NCBI GenBank assembly: GCA_903887845.1
Contig: CAISRC010000091.1
Coordinates: forward strand, 1-64,000
Reading direction: 5' to 3'
Length of the DNA stretch: 64,000 nt
Origin: an uncultured Chlorobiaceae bacterium
GTDB lineage: Bacteria > Bacteroidota > Chlorobiia > Chlorobiales > Chlorobiaceae
Position numbers and translations under genes: made by a program. The notes below the pieces were generated by a model. The model was not told the origin of the DNA, made no database searches, and saw only the letters and a list, made by a program, of their open reading frames with translations. Positions 11,179 through 21,608 of this stretch are shown piece after piece. Positions within the stretch are counted from its first letter, which is position 1; the number at the start of each line of letters is the position of its first letter.

Positions 11179-11847
11179 ATGCCTGATAAAAATGAGGTAA
11201 AGATGAGCGATTCTGCAGAAAAATTTCTTACAGCGGCGGAACGGCTTCAGGTTGAGGCGCGTATCGCGGAGGCTGAAAAACGCACCTCGGGAGAAATCGT
11301 AGTTATGGTGGTTCCGTCCAGTTACCATTACCCCCTTGCAAGCATGCTCGGGAGTTCGCTTCTGGCGATACTTCTTGGTATTGCAGCCTCGCTTTTTTTC
11401 GGGAAGGAAAATATGTGGTTTTTTCTTGCCGTGTTCGGTCTTTCGTTCATGGTGTTCCATGAATTTATTAAACGATTTAATATTATTAAGCGAATTTTTG
11501 TTACGGCGTCAGACATGAAGGGGGAGGTTGAGGAGGCCGCCATTCAATCGTTTTATAACAGAAATATCAATCTCACCGTTGACCATACCGGGATACTCAT
11601 TTACATCTCTCTTTTTGAGCGCAAAGTTCGTGTGGTTGCCGATCAAGGCATTAGCGCGAAAGTTGCCCAGGAGATCTGGCAGAAGATCGTCAATACTATT
11701 GTTCATGGTATCCGCAGAAAAGATCATGGCAATGCAATTTCTGCATCGGTTGATCAATGTGCAGACATACTTGCCAGCCATTTTCCGGTGAAAGCTGGTG
11801 ATTACAATGAACTGGGAAATGAGGTTGTTATTGGAAGGGGCAAGTGA
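11179..11847 (+). CDS. TPM-domain membrane protein, second copy
   Basis: 222 residues. The ATG follows the stop codon of the upstream TPM gene with no gap, so translation is probably coupled. An N-terminal helical part (EKFLTAAERLQVEARIAEAEKRT) of which the core is RIAEAEKRTSGEIVVMV begins the TPM-like fold. It is interrupted by two membrane segments around residues 50-90. The rest of the domain follows (GILIYISLFERKVRVVADQG, core RKVRVVAD). Unlike the preceding protein it has no glycine-rich tail. Together with lemA this forms a three-gene set that probably acts at the cytoplasmic membrane; function unknown. Confidence 0.8.
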   Translation: MPDKNEVKMSDSAEKFLTAAERLQVEARIAEAEKRTSGEIVVMVVPSSYHYPLASMLGSSLLAILLGIAASLFFGKENMWFFLAVFGLSFMVFHEFIKRFNIIKRIFVTASDMKGEVEEAAIQSFYNRNINLTVDHTGILIYISLFERKVRVVADQGISAKVAQEIWQKIVNTIVHGIRRKDHGNAISASVDQCADILASHFPVKAGDYNELGNEVVIGRGK

Positions 11848-11929
11848 AAAAATCATTTTGATTTTCCGGTTTAAATGTTTTTTTACAGTCAGTTGAAACA
11901 TCGCGCAATAACTTTTGGACAGGGTCGTT

Positions 11930-13027
11930 ATGAAAAAAACAGCATTGTACTCCTGGCATGAACAGGCCGGAGCTAAAATTATCGACTTTGGCGGCTACCT
12001 TATGCCGGTTCAGTATACGGGAATTATCGCCGAGCATAATGCTGTGCGGAATGCTGCCGGACTGTTTGATGTATCGCACATGGGGAATTTTTATATCAGG
12101 GGCTCTCTTGCCAGGGATTTTCTCCAGCTTATGACGACCAACGATCTCGATAAGGCGAAAGATGGCCAGGCGCAATACAATCTCATGCTGTATCCCAATG
12201 GAGGGATTGTCGATGATCTGATTATCTACCGCATGGATAGTGAAACTTTTTTTCTTATTGTCAATGCAAGCAATGCTCAGAAAGATTTTGACTGGTTGCA
12301 GCAGCATATCGGAGCTTTTGAAGGGGTTGAGCTTGAAGATCACACAGATCGTCTTTCACTGATTGCCCTGCAAGGCCCTTTTGCCATGACTATTCTTTCC
12401 ATTGTTTTTCCTGCAGTTGATGTTAATGCGCTTGGCTCATTCCATTTCTGCAAGTCTTTTTTTCAAGGGTCAGAAGTTATCATTGCCCGAACCGGCTATA
12501 CCGGCGAAAAGGGTGTTGAACTTTGTTTCCCCAATGAGGTTGCACTGTCGCTATGGGAAGCTCTGTTTGAAGCTGGTCGTGAGTACGGCATTCAGCCGAT
12601 TGGACTGGGCGCGCGTGACACACTAAGGCTTGAAATGGGATACTCGCTGTATGGTCATGAGATTGATCAGTATACCAATCCGCTTGAAGCAAGATTGAAG
12701 TGGGTTGTAAAGCTGAATAAAGGCCATTTTATAGGCAGGGAAGCCTGCCAGCAGGTTGAGCTTGCACTGCAAAGGGGTGTTGCCGGTTTTATTCTTGATG
12801 GAAGGGTACTTCCGCGCCAGCATTTCAAGGTTTATAATACCGATCATCAGGAGATCGGATGGGTATGCAGCGGTACTCTTTCGCCGACATTACAGCAACC
12901 TGTAGGTACCTGCAATATTGTTCGTGAATATATCGAACCAGGTACCCCGATTATGGTTGAGGTTCGAGGAGGTTTTCATACTGGAGTGATAACAACTCTG
13001 CCGTTTGTTACAACGTCTTTGGGCTGA
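11930..13027 (+). CDS. gcvT: Aminomethyltransferase (glycine cleavage T protein)
   Basis: Tetrahydrofolate-dependent T protein of the glycine cleavage system: takes the aminomethyl group from lipoylated H protein and forms methylene-THF and ammonia. The 365 residues match the family length. Recognisable parts are MPVQYTGIIAEHNAVRNAAG, LFDVSHMGNF, DDLIIYR and the active-site region GLGARDTLRLEMGYSLYGHE. I use ATG 11930 (AGGG at 11921-11924) rather than the TTG at 11915. No gcvH or gcvP gene is in the window, so the partners are encoded elsewhere. Confidence 0.96.
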   Translation: MKKTALYSWHEQAGAKIIDFGGYLMPVQYTGIIAEHNAVRNAAGLFDVSHMGNFYIRGSLARDFLQLMTTNDLDKAKDGQAQYNLMLYPNGGIVDDLIIYRMDSETFFLIVNASNAQKDFDWLQQHIGAFEGVELEDHTDRLSLIALQGPFAMTILSIVFPAVDVNALGSFHFCKSFFQGSEVIIARTGYTGEKGVELCFPNEVALSLWEALFEAGREYGIQPIGLGARDTLRLEMGYSLYGHEIDQYTNPLEARLKWVVKLNKGHFIGREACQQVELALQRGVAGFILDGRVLPRQHFKVYNTDHQEIGWVCSGTLSPTLQQPVGTCNIVREYIEPGTPIMVEVRGGFHTGVITTLPFVTTSLG

Positions 13028-13064
13028 CAGCAACAAGGAATTAACGAGTAACTGTACGGTGAAG

Positions 13065-15476
13065 ATGAAAAAAGAGAGTAAAGGCGCCCTGGCAAAGGCG
13101 CTTGACATGAAGATGCTGAAAAAAGAGTTGATTGGCATTCTGCTTATGCTGGGTTCTCTTTTTCTGATCAGTGCCATTCTGAGTTTCAATCCCGATGATG
13201 AAGCACGTTATGGTGCTCTTGTCTGGTACGATATTTTCAGTAATGCTGCAAGAGATGCTGCCGAAAGCATTCACAATCCGTTCGGACTCTTTGGCGCAAG
13301 GCTTTCGACGTTCTTTATCCGCTCCGTTCTTGGCTATCCCGTAATTTTTCCGATCGCCTCATTTTTTTTATGGGGAATTTCACTCATACGGTACAGAAGT
13401 CTTAAACCGGCTCTTCTTTTTTTTCTGTACAGTCTCCTCATTTCGATAGATGTTGCGGCCATGTTTGGCCTTACCTCTGCATCATTCAGTGATGTTATGG
13501 CCGGTGCAATCGGAAGAATGCTTGCAGCATTGTTGTCAACAGTTATCGGGTTTTCCGGTGCATGGATTCTTCTTGGGGTTATAGCTGTTGTTTTGACCTT
13601 TTATATGGGACGGGGGATGCTCGCAAGCGTCATGCGATCAACAATGGCTCTCCAGAAGAGTCTCGGTAAGTTGTTTGGTGATTTAAGGGAAAAACGTGAA
13701 GAGACGCGAAAAAAAAAAGCCGAACAGCAAGCGTTGAAAGATAAAAAAAAACTGAAGATTGAGCGTAAAGAGCGGGTGCCGAAGCCGCATTCATTGAAAT
13801 TCGACAATCAGGTTCCATCAGCCTCCCCTCTGGAAGATCAGTTGTTTCCGTCAGACGTTGATGTGCCGGAGCTCTCACTCGCCGAGTTTACTGGCCTGTC
13901 GCAGATGCAGAATGTTCCCGGAGAACCTGAAATGATCATTCATACGGGTGTTCGTGAGAAAGAAGCTGATCTTGATGAGCGGAAGCTGAAAGTACAGACC
14001 AAGGACAGAGAGGCTTACCGTTTTCCTTCAATTGACCTTCTGGAAAAGGTGCCTGAAGATGACGATGAGATTGATGAACAACATCTTTCAGAAAGTAAAC
14101 GCAAACTGCTTGAAAAACTCAAGATCTACAAGATTGAGGTCAAGAGAATTTCGACGACGGTAGGTCCCCGTGTGACCTTGTTTGAACTTGAGCTTGAACC
14201 GGATGTGAAGGTGAGCAGGGTAAAATCACTTGAAAATGATCTTGCCATGGCGCTCTCTGCCAGGGGCATCAGGATTATTGCGCCTATTCCCGGAAAGAAT
14301 GCGGTGGGAGTGGAAATTCCGAACAGTAAGCCGAAAACCGTCTGGTTGCGATCGGTGCTGCAAGTTGAAAAATTCAAGAACAGCACCATGATTTTGCCGA
14401 TAGTACTCGGCAAGACCATAGCGAACGAAGTTTATATTGCCGATCTGGCCACGATGCCGCATTTACTGATTGCCGGTGCGACTGGTGCAGGAAAGTCGGT
14501 TTGCATCAACGTTATCATTTCAAGTCTCCTCTATGCGTGCAGCCCCGACAAGGTGAAGTTTGTGATGATTGATCCAAAAAGGGTTGAGCTTTTTCAGTAC
14601 CAGCATCTGAAAAACCATTTTCTCATGCGTTTTCCCGGTATTGAAGAACAGATTATCACCGATCCCCAGAAAGCGGTCTATGCGCTGCGCTGCGTTGTCA
14701 AGGAGATGGAGCTTCGTTATGAAACGCTTGAAAAAGCAGGAGTTCGTAATATCGGAGATCATAACCGGCGGATTCCCGAGGAGGCGATGCCATACCTTGT
14801 TGTGGTTATCGACGAACTTGCCGATCTCATGATTACAGCAGGAAGAGAGGTTGAAGAACCGATCATCAGGATTGCCCAGCTTGCCCGGGCAGTCGGGATT
14901 CACCTGATTGTTGCGACACAGCGTCCTTCGGTCGATGTCATTACCGGTATTATCAAGGCAAACTTTCCTGCCCGTATCGCATTTCAGGTTGCAAGCAGGG
15001 TTGATTCACGCACCATTCTTGATGGTTCCGGTGCAGAGCAGCTTCTCGGTAACGGTGACATGCTCTATCAGCCATCCAACCAGCCCAAGTCGATGCGTAT
15101 TCAGGGGCCTTATGTCTCTTCGGGAGAAGTTGAGGAGATTACCTCCTTTATTGGTTCGCAGCATTCCCTGAAGAATATATACGTTCTTCCAGCGCCGGAT
15201 GCACAGAAAAACAATGGAATGCAGGTGTCAAGTTCTCAGGAACGAGAGGGACGTGACAGTATGTTCGAGGAAGCAGCACGACTTGTGGTGACGCATCAGC
15301 AGGCCAGTGTTTCGTTGCTGCAACGGCGCCTGCGGCTGGGATTCAGCCGTGCCGGGCGGGTTATGGATCAGCTCGAGTTCAGCGGGATTGTCGGTGAGGC
15401 AGACGGCAGCAGAGCAAGGGAAGTCCTCATTAATAATGAAGACTCCCTGGAACTGTTATTGAGAAATCTTGACTGA
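13065..15476 (+). CDS. ftsK: DNA translocase FtsK/SpoIIIE
   Basis: Septal DNA pump that clears and aligns chromosome termini during division. From ATG 13065 the protein has 803 residues: four membrane segments in the first ~190 residues, a charged Lys/Glu-rich linker (about 200-330), the RecA-like motor with Walker A GATGAGKS near residue 470 and DELADLM as Walker B, and a C-terminal winged-helix gamma domain (SVSLLQRRLRLGFSRAGRVM, core LRLGFSRAGR) that reads polar DNA motifs. The frame stays open back to a TTG at 13005 inside gcvT. I prefer 13065 because it begins outside gcvT with MKKESKG. It converges with the nfu-like gene, 8 bases between stops. Confidence 0.95.
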   Translation: MKKESKGALAKALDMKMLKKELIGILLMLGSLFLISAILSFNPDDEARYGALVWYDIFSNAARDAAESIHNPFGLFGARLSTFFIRSVLGYPVIFPIASFFLWGISLIRYRSLKPALLFFLYSLLISIDVAAMFGLTSASFSDVMAGAIGRMLAALLSTVIGFSGAWILLGVIAVVLTFYMGRGMLASVMRSTMALQKSLGKLFGDLREKREETRKKKAEQQALKDKKKLKIERKERVPKPHSLKFDNQVPSASPLEDQLFPSDVDVPELSLAEFTGLSQMQNVPGEPEMIIHTGVREKEADLDERKLKVQTKDREAYRFPSIDLLEKVPEDDDEIDEQHLSESKRKLLEKLKIYKIEVKRISTTVGPRVTLFELELEPDVKVSRVKSLENDLAMALSARGIRIIAPIPGKNAVGVEIPNSKPKTVWLRSVLQVEKFKNSTMILPIVLGKTIANEVYIADLATMPHLLIAGATGAGKSVCINVIISSLLYACSPDKVKFVMIDPKRVELFQYQHLKNHFLMRFPGIEEQIITDPQKAVYALRCVVKEMELRYETLEKAGVRNIGDHNRRIPEEAMPYLVVVIDELADLMITAGREVEEPIIRIAQLARAVGIHLIVATQRPSVDVITGIIKANFPARIAFQVASRVDSRTILDGSGAEQLLGNGDMLYQPSNQPKSMRIQGPYVSSGEVEEITSFIGSQHSLKNIYVLPAPDAQKNNGMQVSSSQEREGRDSMFEEAARLVVTHQQASVSLLQRRLRLGFSRAGRVMDQLEFSGIVGEADGSRAREVLINNEDSLELLLRNLD

Positions 15477-15484
15477 TGGGCTCT

Positions 15485-15745
15485 TTATACTGATTCAACG
15501 CGTGCAATTTCCGGAATTGCTTTTTTTATTGCCTGTTCAACGCCAGCACGAAGAGTCAGTGTGCTCATGGGGCATGAACCGCATGCGCCAAGCAGTTTTA
15601 CATCAACAACCATATCTTTGCCAATGCCGACAAGCTGACAATCCCCTCCGTCAACTTGCAGATATGGGCGTACGGTTTCAAGTGCGGTAATGACCCTGTC
15701 GTAGAGCGCATCGCTGTTCGGCAGATAATCCTTGCTGGTGCTCAT
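15485..15745 (-). CDS. NifU C-terminal-like iron-sulfur scaffold (Nfu)
   Basis: 86-residue single-domain Nfu protein that carries and delivers Fe-S clusters. The signature is complete: RPYLQVDGGDCQLVG, then GACGSCPMSTLTL, where the CxxC cysteines bind a cluster shared across a dimer. It lies upstream (in transcription) of nothing in a tight operon but is 95 bases downstream of mrp, another Fe-S carrier candidate, on the same strand, which suggests a shared role in Fe-S assembly. Confidence 0.92.
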   Translation of the reverse strand: MSTSKDYLPNSDALYDRVITALETVRPYLQVDGGDCQLVGIGKDMVVDVKLLGACGSCPMSTLTLRAGVEQAIKKAIPEIARVESV

Positions 15746-15840
15746 GGTATAATTGGTTTACAATGATTGAAAATAATGGTTGATATCTTTAATTACAGAC
15801 CGTAATATCAAACCTCCAGTGCAAAAAAACAATATGAAAG

Positions 15841-16737
15841 TTATGATAGTTCCGTTGCTTGCCTTGCATTCGTTATTGAAACCTGTCGGGCCACCTCTGT
15901 TGCGGCCTGTTTAATGGCTTTTGATGTTGCCGAATCAGGCTTGCTGAGCATACAGGGGCTTCCGTTATCCCCGCCTTCCCGGATAGCCCTGTCGATCGGG
16001 ATTGAGCCGAGGAATGCGACACCCTGTGTTTTTGCAAATATCTCCCCGCCCTTGTTGCCGAAAATATAATCTTTGGTTCCATCAGGAAGTTCGTAATAGC
16101 TCATGTTTTCAACCAGACCGAGAATGGGCACATTGACTTTGCGGAACATGCTGAGTGCTTTGGTCACATCAGCAATGGCAACATCCTGAGGAGTTGTGAC
16201 AATAACAGCGCCGGTCAGGGGGATAGTCTGGGCGATCGTGAGCTGAATATCGCCGGTACCTGGTGGAAGGTCGAAAATCAGATAATCGAGTTCCTGCCAA
16301 TCGACGTCACTGATAAACTGTTTGATGGCGCTTGATGCCATGGGGCCGCGCCAGATTACTGCGGTATCAATGTCAATCAGAAACCCGATGGACATCAGTT
16401 TTACGCCGAACTTTTCAAGCGGGACAAGATTTTTCCCCGCCATTTCGGGTTTTGCGTCGAGCAGTCCAAACATGGTTGGAATACTTGGACCATAAAGATC
16501 GGCGTCAATCAACCCGACTTTTGCGCCTGTTTGAGCAAGGCTGATGGCAAGATTGACGGCAATGGTTGATTTTCCCACTCCGCCTTTTCCTGAGGCGACG
16601 GCGATGATGTTTTTTACCAGTTTCAGCGGCTGTTCATGATTGCAGTTATGATGGCCGCAGGATGCATGTGCGGATTCATTATTGCCTTGATGATGGTTGC
16701 AGGATGAATGTGTTGATTCATCATGTACTGTAGACAT
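15841..16737 (-). CDS. mrp: Mrp/ApbC-type P-loop ATPase, Fe-S carrier candidate
   Basis: 298-residue MinD/Mrp-family ATPase. The deviant Walker [10 protein letters not shown] is at about residues 50-58, followed by [14 protein letters not shown] and [13 protein letters not shown]. Family members insert or transfer Fe-S clusters. Two oddities stand out. The N-terminal 36 residues are rich in His and Cys ([16 protein letters not shown]) in place of the usual DUF59-type domain. The cluster-binding CxxC, normally after VENMS, is absent: the sequence there reads [16 protein letters not shown]. Absence of CxxC is, as I recall, shared with Bacteroidetes homologues. The His/Cys leader could bind metal instead; that is inference. 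Confidence 0.9.
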   Translation of the reverse strand: MSTVHDESTHSSCNHHQGNNESAHASCGHHNCNHEQPLKLVKNIIAVASGKGGVGKSTIAVNLAISLAQTGAKVGLIDADLYGPSIPTMFGLLDAKPEMAGKNLVPLEKFGVKLMSIGFLIDIDTAVIWRGPMASSAIKQFISDVDWQELDYLIFDLPPGTGDIQLTIAQTIPLTGAVIVTTPQDVAIADVTKALSMFRKVNVPILGLVENMSYYELPDGTKDYIFGNKGGEIFAKTQGVAFLGSIPIDRAIREGGDNGSPCMLSKPDSATSKAIKQAATEVARQVSITNARQATELS

Positions 16738-16800
16738 AGAGTGTAGAGTTTGATATTGCAGAAAAAATAGAAATGTTAATGGTTGATTTGCTCCATGCGG

Positions 16801-18114
16801 TTATTTCTGAAGAAAACGCATCGAAACTGGAACGCCTTCCAAGCTGAAATGTTCCCGAAGCTTTTTTTCCAGAAACTTCCTGAAATTGCTCTGCACCAGA
16901 AGGGGATCGTTGCAGAAGAAAGCGAAGACCGGCCATGCGGCATTGATCTGAGTGACGTACTTGATCTTCAGCTCTTTGCCCGATTTTGTGGAGGCATGCG
17001 TTTGTGAAAGCGCCTCTTCAAGGAATTTATTGAGCACACTGGTGCTGATTTTTCGGGCGCGGTTGCGGCTGATCTCCTGAGCCATGTCGATTGCCCGGTA
17101 AAGGTTCTTTTTGGTCAAGGCTGAAATAAAGACGACAGGAACATAAGAGAGATTGCCCATGTTCATCCTCAGATTCTCTTCGTATATCTTGCTGGTTTTA
17201 GAATCCTTTTCAATCAAATCCCATTTGTTGATCAGCAGCAGCGCCCCTTTTTTACGCTCAACCGCCATATTGATAATTTTCATATCCTGCTTTTCTATCC
17301 CGGGTGTTGCATCAAGCATGACCAGGGCAACGTCGCATCGTTCAATAGCCTTTTCAGTTCTCAGTGAGCTGTAATATTCGATACCAGCGTCAATTTTCGT
17401 CCGTTTTCTCAGTCCGGCGGTATCAATCAGCGTGAACTCCTGCTGTTTGCGCAAAAAGCGGCTGTCGATAGCGTCGCGCGTCGTGCCCGGTATATTCGAG
17501 ACTATCAGGCGGTTTGCACCAAGCAGGGCATTGACAAAACTTGATTTTCCCACATTGGGTCGTCCGACAACCGCAAGCTGAATAGCCGCGTCTTCTGTAT
17601 CAGGCTCTTTTTCCGTCTCAGGCAATGACTCGAGAATATCGTCAAGCATATCGGCCACGCCACTCCCGTCTCTTGCCGAAAGAAAATATGGCCTGGTAAA
17701 TCCGGTACTGATAAACGATTCGGCATCAAGCGTCAGTTGGGGAGATTCAACTTTGTTTACCGCAAAGAAGAGCTGCTTGTGCTGGAAGGTGCGTTGCAGC
17801 AGTCTTCCGAGTTCGAGATCTTCGTAAGAAAGTCCTGCTCGCACATCGGCCAGAAAAATGATAATGTCGGCGTCCCGGATGGCCATCAGCGTCTGTTCGA
17901 GCATGGCTTTACTGATGATGTCACCATCGGCGTTGTAGCCACCGGTATCCATAAGGAGAAACTGTTTGCCCTGCCATTCGCCTTCAGCAATGTGCCGGTC
18001 TCTTGTAACCCCCGGGGTTGGGTCAACTATGGCGCTACGCTGGCGCAGGATTCGGTTGAAGAGGGTAGATTTGCCGACATTTGGGCGACCTACCAGAGCA
18101 ATTAAAGGCTTCAT
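16801..18114 (-). CDS. der: Ribosome-associated GTPase Der (EngA)
   Basis: 437-residue double GTPase needed for 50S ribosome assembly. Both G domains are intact: G1 motifs GRPNVGKST at residues 8-16 and GRPNVGKSS near residue 187, the switch regions PGVTRDRH and PGTTRDAID, and the NKxD boxes NKVE and NKWD. A C-terminal KH-like domain follows ([15 protein letters not shown]) and the protein ends near [10 protein letters not shown]. The first NKxD box reads NKVE, a common variation of the family. Located upstream of mrp on the minus strand with a 63-base gap. Confidence 0.97.
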   Translation of the reverse strand: MKPLIALVGRPNVGKSTLFNRILRQRSAIVDPTPGVTRDRHIAEGEWQGKQFLLMDTGGYNADGDIISKAMLEQTLMAIRDADIIIFLADVRAGLSYEDLELGRLLQRTFQHKQLFFAVNKVESPQLTLDAESFISTGFTRPYFLSARDGSGVADMLDDILESLPETEKEPDTEDAAIQLAVVGRPNVGKSSFVNALLGANRLIVSNIPGTTRDAIDSRFLRKQQEFTLIDTAGLRKRTKIDAGIEYYSSLRTEKAIERCDVALVMLDATPGIEKQDMKIINMAVERKKGALLLINKWDLIEKDSKTSKIYEENLRMNMGNLSYVPVVFISALTKKNLYRAIDMAQEISRNRARKISTSVLNKFLEEALSQTHASTKSGKELKIKYVTQINAAWPVFAFFCNDPLLVQSNFRKFLEKKLREHFSLEGVPVSMRFLQK

Positions 18115-18410
18115 AAGAACAGGGAGACGGTCTTGATAAAAAAGTTGGTACAGGCCCTTACGGGAACACCTGACACGTAATAAGGTGCAATTTACGGCGA
18201 AAGAGGCTGAATTTTCAAGTTAACACTCCAGAGTCTCTATGTTACAGAAAAGAAAGCATTTATTGATTTTTTTCAATGAATTCACGGTGCGCAAGTCAGG
18301 CTCTGAAACGGAAGGTACTCAATATAACAGCCACCAGCAAAAAGCGATCATTGGGGAATAAAACACTCCCCTGTTTTGATAAAAAATAATGCTGTATATT
18401 CGTGCCCATA

Positions 18411-20469
18411 ATGACAATCATTTTTCCACATACCACCCTGCGAGCTCTTGTTTGCAGCTTGTTTCTCCTGCTCACCCTTTTCTTTTCGACAGGGGCACGG
18501 GCGACACCACTGCTGCTTGGTGAGCGCAACGCTTATGACCTTGCCGGCCATATCGAACTTCTGAAAGATCCGACCCTCAAGATGGGCTTTCCTGAAGTAC
18601 TGAAGGCATCGGAGAAGGGCCTTTTTCGCCAGATAGAGGGAAACCTCAACAACGGCTACAAGCAGGAGGCATGCTGGGTACGATTCACCATCGAGCGGAA
18701 TGCTTCATTTCCTGAAGCGAGCTGGCTCAGGCTCAAGCCGAACTATATCAATGAACTGACGCTCTATATCCAGACACCTGGCAAGGATCCTTCGATAGCC
18801 TCATCCTACCGTACCGTGCGTCTTGGCAACCATATTCCTGCCCTTCAGCGCCCTGTCCTTCATCCCGACTTTGTCGTCCCTGTCGTTCTGCCGACCTCTG
18901 ACCCCGTCATCGTCTATGCCAGGGTATTCTCAAAAAGCTCCATCAGTCTTGCCGGGCGGATTCATACCACCGAAGACCTGCGCGATTTTACCAATCAGCA
19001 TGTCATTCTGCAATCACTCTTTCTCGGCATTACGTTGACGCTTCTTGTGATAAACATTATTTTTTATGTTTTAATCCGTGATACACTCTTCCTCTATTAT
19101 TCCCTTTATTTGCTGGCCGGAATAATTTTCAACTTTGCCGCTGAGGGACATCTGACGCTTCTGTTTCCCTCAATAGTGCATGTTGTCTCCGATTACCTTA
19201 TTTATGGTGGAATTGGGGCTAATATTCTGGTGTACAGCGAGTTCTCCCGCAAACTCTTTTTCCCGGTTGCCGGTTCATGGGGCCTGCGCTATATGCGGTT
19301 GCTCTCGCTGGTTGGTTTTCTGACTATGGCAGCAGTGCCTTTCGGCTATTATCCGTTTATTGCGCCGATTGCCTTTATCGGAACGTTAACGCTGGTTGTT
19401 TTGCAGATGGTGCTGAGCATCAGGTTGATCCGCCATCTGCCCGGGATAGGAATCTTTATTGTTATTGCCTTTGCTGTGAGCACGGTCGGTTATTTCCACA
19501 TGCTCCTTCGCCTTATGGGCATCATACCGCTTGGTTTTTTATGGGATATAAATACCGTTCAGTTTACCAGTCTGATCCACATGGTACTGATATCCATTGC
19601 GCTCTCTGAGCGGATCAGGAGGTCTGAACATGTCCTGGCCGAAAGTGCCCGACGGGAGCTTCATGCAGCAAAAGAGACTGAAGAGAGAGCGGTGGCGCTT
19701 GCCAATAATATGACGCTGGAACTTCGCAACAGCAAGATTCAGCTTGAAATAGCACTTGCCTCCGAACAACAGGCGCATCAGCAGCAGCATCGATTTCTTG
19801 CCATGCTCTCACACGAATACCGCACTCCTCTTGCGGTTATCAGCGGCAACCTCGATATCATTGATCTGCAGGAAGAGACAAAAACAAAGCGGATACGACG
19901 AAGAACTCACCGCCATGCACCTTGCTGTCAGCCGGCTTGTTGAGCTGATGGACAGTTCCCTGGAGCGCAGCCGTCTCTCTGAGCCAGACAGAAAAGACGG
20001 AGTGGAACGTATAGCGCTTGTCCCTTTTCTCTCTTCATCGGTTAGACTCATGCAGGCAATGTGGCCTCTTCGCACGTTTAACTATAGTGAGGCTGCAGAT
20101 ATCCAAACCATTCTCGGCACTCCTCAAAACCTGAAAACAGCGTTTTTCAACCTTCTCGACAATGCCCGTAAATACTCTCAGCCCAATACACCCATTGAGG
20201 TCGAAAGCCGCGTCGAGCAGGGCTTTGTAGCCATCACCATTCAAAATCAGGGAGAGACTTTTACCGCCGAAGAGGGAGACGCGTTCTTTGAAAAATACAC
20301 CCGAGGCCTCAAAAAAACTGATTTTACCGGTGCAGGTGTGGGGCTCTGGCTGGTCCGGCAAATCATTCAACAGCATAATGGCCAGGTGAGGCTTGAGGCT
20401 TCAGGATCACGTATTTATGCCACAGTGCGGCTCCCTCTGGCTGATGAGACTGTCGAAGATCAGGCGTGA
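18411..20469 (+). pseudogene. 7TM-DISM sensor histidine kinase, interrupted by a one-base frameshift
   Basis: The first frame (18411-19943) has a signal peptide ending near STGARATP, an extracellular 7TMR-DISM sensing domain, about seven membrane segments (residues ~205-400), a coiled coil and the phosphoacceptor H box with His468 (MLSHEYRTPLAVISG), then runs out of frame and stops. The continuation is in the next frame to 20469: LTAMHLAVSRLVELMD, the N box (NLLDNARKYS) and the G box (GAGVGLWLVRQI). Removing one A from the A5 run at 19880-19884 joins the frames as QEETKQSGYDEELTAM with nothing lost. It may be an inactivating mutation, a sequencing error or slippage. ATG 18411 is preferred to GTG 18402. 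No response regulator gene is adjacent. Confidence 0.85.
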
Positions 20470-20502
20470 AGGGAGATGGGGGGCAGTTCCCTGCAGGAAA
20501 GG

Positions 20503-20517
20503 TATAATTTGTATAAT
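20503..20517 (+). promoter_or_regulatory. Possible promoter elements upstream of rplM
   Basis: Two TATAAT hexamers (20503-20508 and 20512-20517) lie about 70-80 bases before the rplM start in the gap after the kinase gene. They resemble -10 boxes, but no good -35 element is present at the right distance from either, so this is only a candidate start region for the rplM-rpsI transcript. Confidence 0.3.
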
Positions 20518-20584
20518 TAAGTGGAATAATTTACATTGCTAAACTTTATTTTTCGGAAAAGTCCAGTTAATCTATAGTAAGAGC

Positions 20585-21034
20585 ATGAGCAAGACGTTAA
20601 GTTTTAAAACATATTCGGCTAAACCTGCTGACGTTGACCGTAAGTGGTATGTTGTTGATGCCGAGGGTCAGGTATTGGGCAGGATGGCTTCTGAAATTGC
20701 AAAAGTCCTGAGGGGCAAGCACAAGCCGCAGTTTACTCCACATATCGATACTGGTGATTTTATTGTGGTAACCAATGCTGAAAAAGTTGCGCTCAGCGGC
20801 AAAAAGGAAGAGCAGAAAAGCTATTTTTCACACTCCCATTATCCTGGCGGTGTCAAGGTTGATCATGTTAAAGATCTTCTGAAGAAAAAACCGGAAAGGA
20901 TTGTTGAAAATGCTGTCTGGGGGATGTTGCCACACAACAATCTTGGCCGTCAGCTTTTCAGAAAACTCAAGGTTTATGCAGGCGCGGAGCATCCGCATGC
21001 TTCGCAGTCTCCAGTTGAAATGAAAGTAAACTAA
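20585..21034 (+). CDS. rplM: 50S ribosomal protein L13
   Basis: 149-residue L13, a primary binding protein of 23S rRNA. It contains the family motifs [27 protein letters not shown] and the signature [20 protein letters not shown] (core [10 protein letters not shown]). It is followed after a short gap by rpsI, the conserved L13-S9 pair of bacterial genomes. Confidence 0.98.
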   Translation: MSKTLSFKTYSAKPADVDRKWYVVDAEGQVLGRMASEIAKVLRGKHKPQFTPHIDTGDFIVVTNAEKVALSGKKEEQKSYFSHSHYPGGVKVDHVKDLLKKKPERIVENAVWGMLPHNNLGRQLFRKLKVYAGAEHPHASQSPVEMKVN

Positions 21035-21051
21035 ATATTAACGCATTGGGA

Positions 21052-21441
21052 ATGAAAGAGGTTATCGATACAGTAGGGCGCCGTAAAACCTCGGTGGCTC
21101 GAGCTTTTATGACTCCGGGAAAAGGCCGGGTTATTATTAACAAGCTGCCGGTTGAAGAGTATTTCAAAGACGAATTCAAGCGCCAGCAAGCACTCAGACC
21201 TCTCGTGATTACTGAAAAAACGGAAGAGTTTGATATCAAGGTCAATGTTCAGGGCGGTGGCGTCAGCGGCCAGTCCGGGGCTGTAAGCCTTGCCATTGCT
21301 CGTGCTCTTACTGAATTTGATGAGGCAGCTCGCGCAATTCTTAAAACAGAGAAGCTTCTTACCAGAGATCCCCGTATGGTTGAACGGAAAAAATTTGGAC
21401 GTAAAAAAGCCCGCAAACGTTTCCAGTTCTCAAAACGTTAA
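21052..21441 (+). CDS. rpsI: 30S ribosomal protein S9
   Basis: 129 residues from ATG 21052; an in-frame TTG lies two codons earlier. It has the S9 signature [19 protein letters not shown] and the basic C-terminal tail ending in RKRFQFSKR, which reaches the tRNA in the P site. Partner of rplM in a two-gene ribosomal operon. Confidence 0.98.
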   Translation: MKEVIDTVGRRKTSVARAFMTPGKGRVIINKLPVEEYFKDEFKRQQALRPLVITEKTEEFDIKVNVQGGGVSGQSGAVSLAIARALTEFDEAARAILKTEKLLTRDPRMVERKKFGRKKARKRFQFSKR

Positions 21442-21535
21442 TCTGGTGTTTTATCGTTGTAATAAACTATTTCAGGTCACAACTTCGCATATCATTCTTT
21501 TCTGAAAACCATTCAGATAAAGCTTTTCGGAAGTG

Positions 21536-21561
21536 TCCGGTCTTTTGGGCCGGATACCGGA
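21536..21561 (+). promoter_or_regulatory. Candidate structured leader of rpsB
   Basis: In the 167-base gap before rpsB, TCCGG (21536-21540) can pair with CCGGA at 21550-21554 or, alternatively, with CCGGA at 21557-21561, giving mutually exclusive hairpins about 50-70 bases upstream of the start codon. S2 represses its own operon through a leader in some bacteria. Whether this element does so is inference. Confidence 0.3.
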
Positions 21562-21608
21562 ATGTACAGGGATGATAGAGGAATAACTAAATCATAAGTA
21601 ACGTCGCT

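Noticed and set aside
18353-18371. GGGGA/TCCCC inverted repeat upstream of the kinase as a terminator
   Set aside because: A five-pair stem with no T run, and no gene ends there on either strand.
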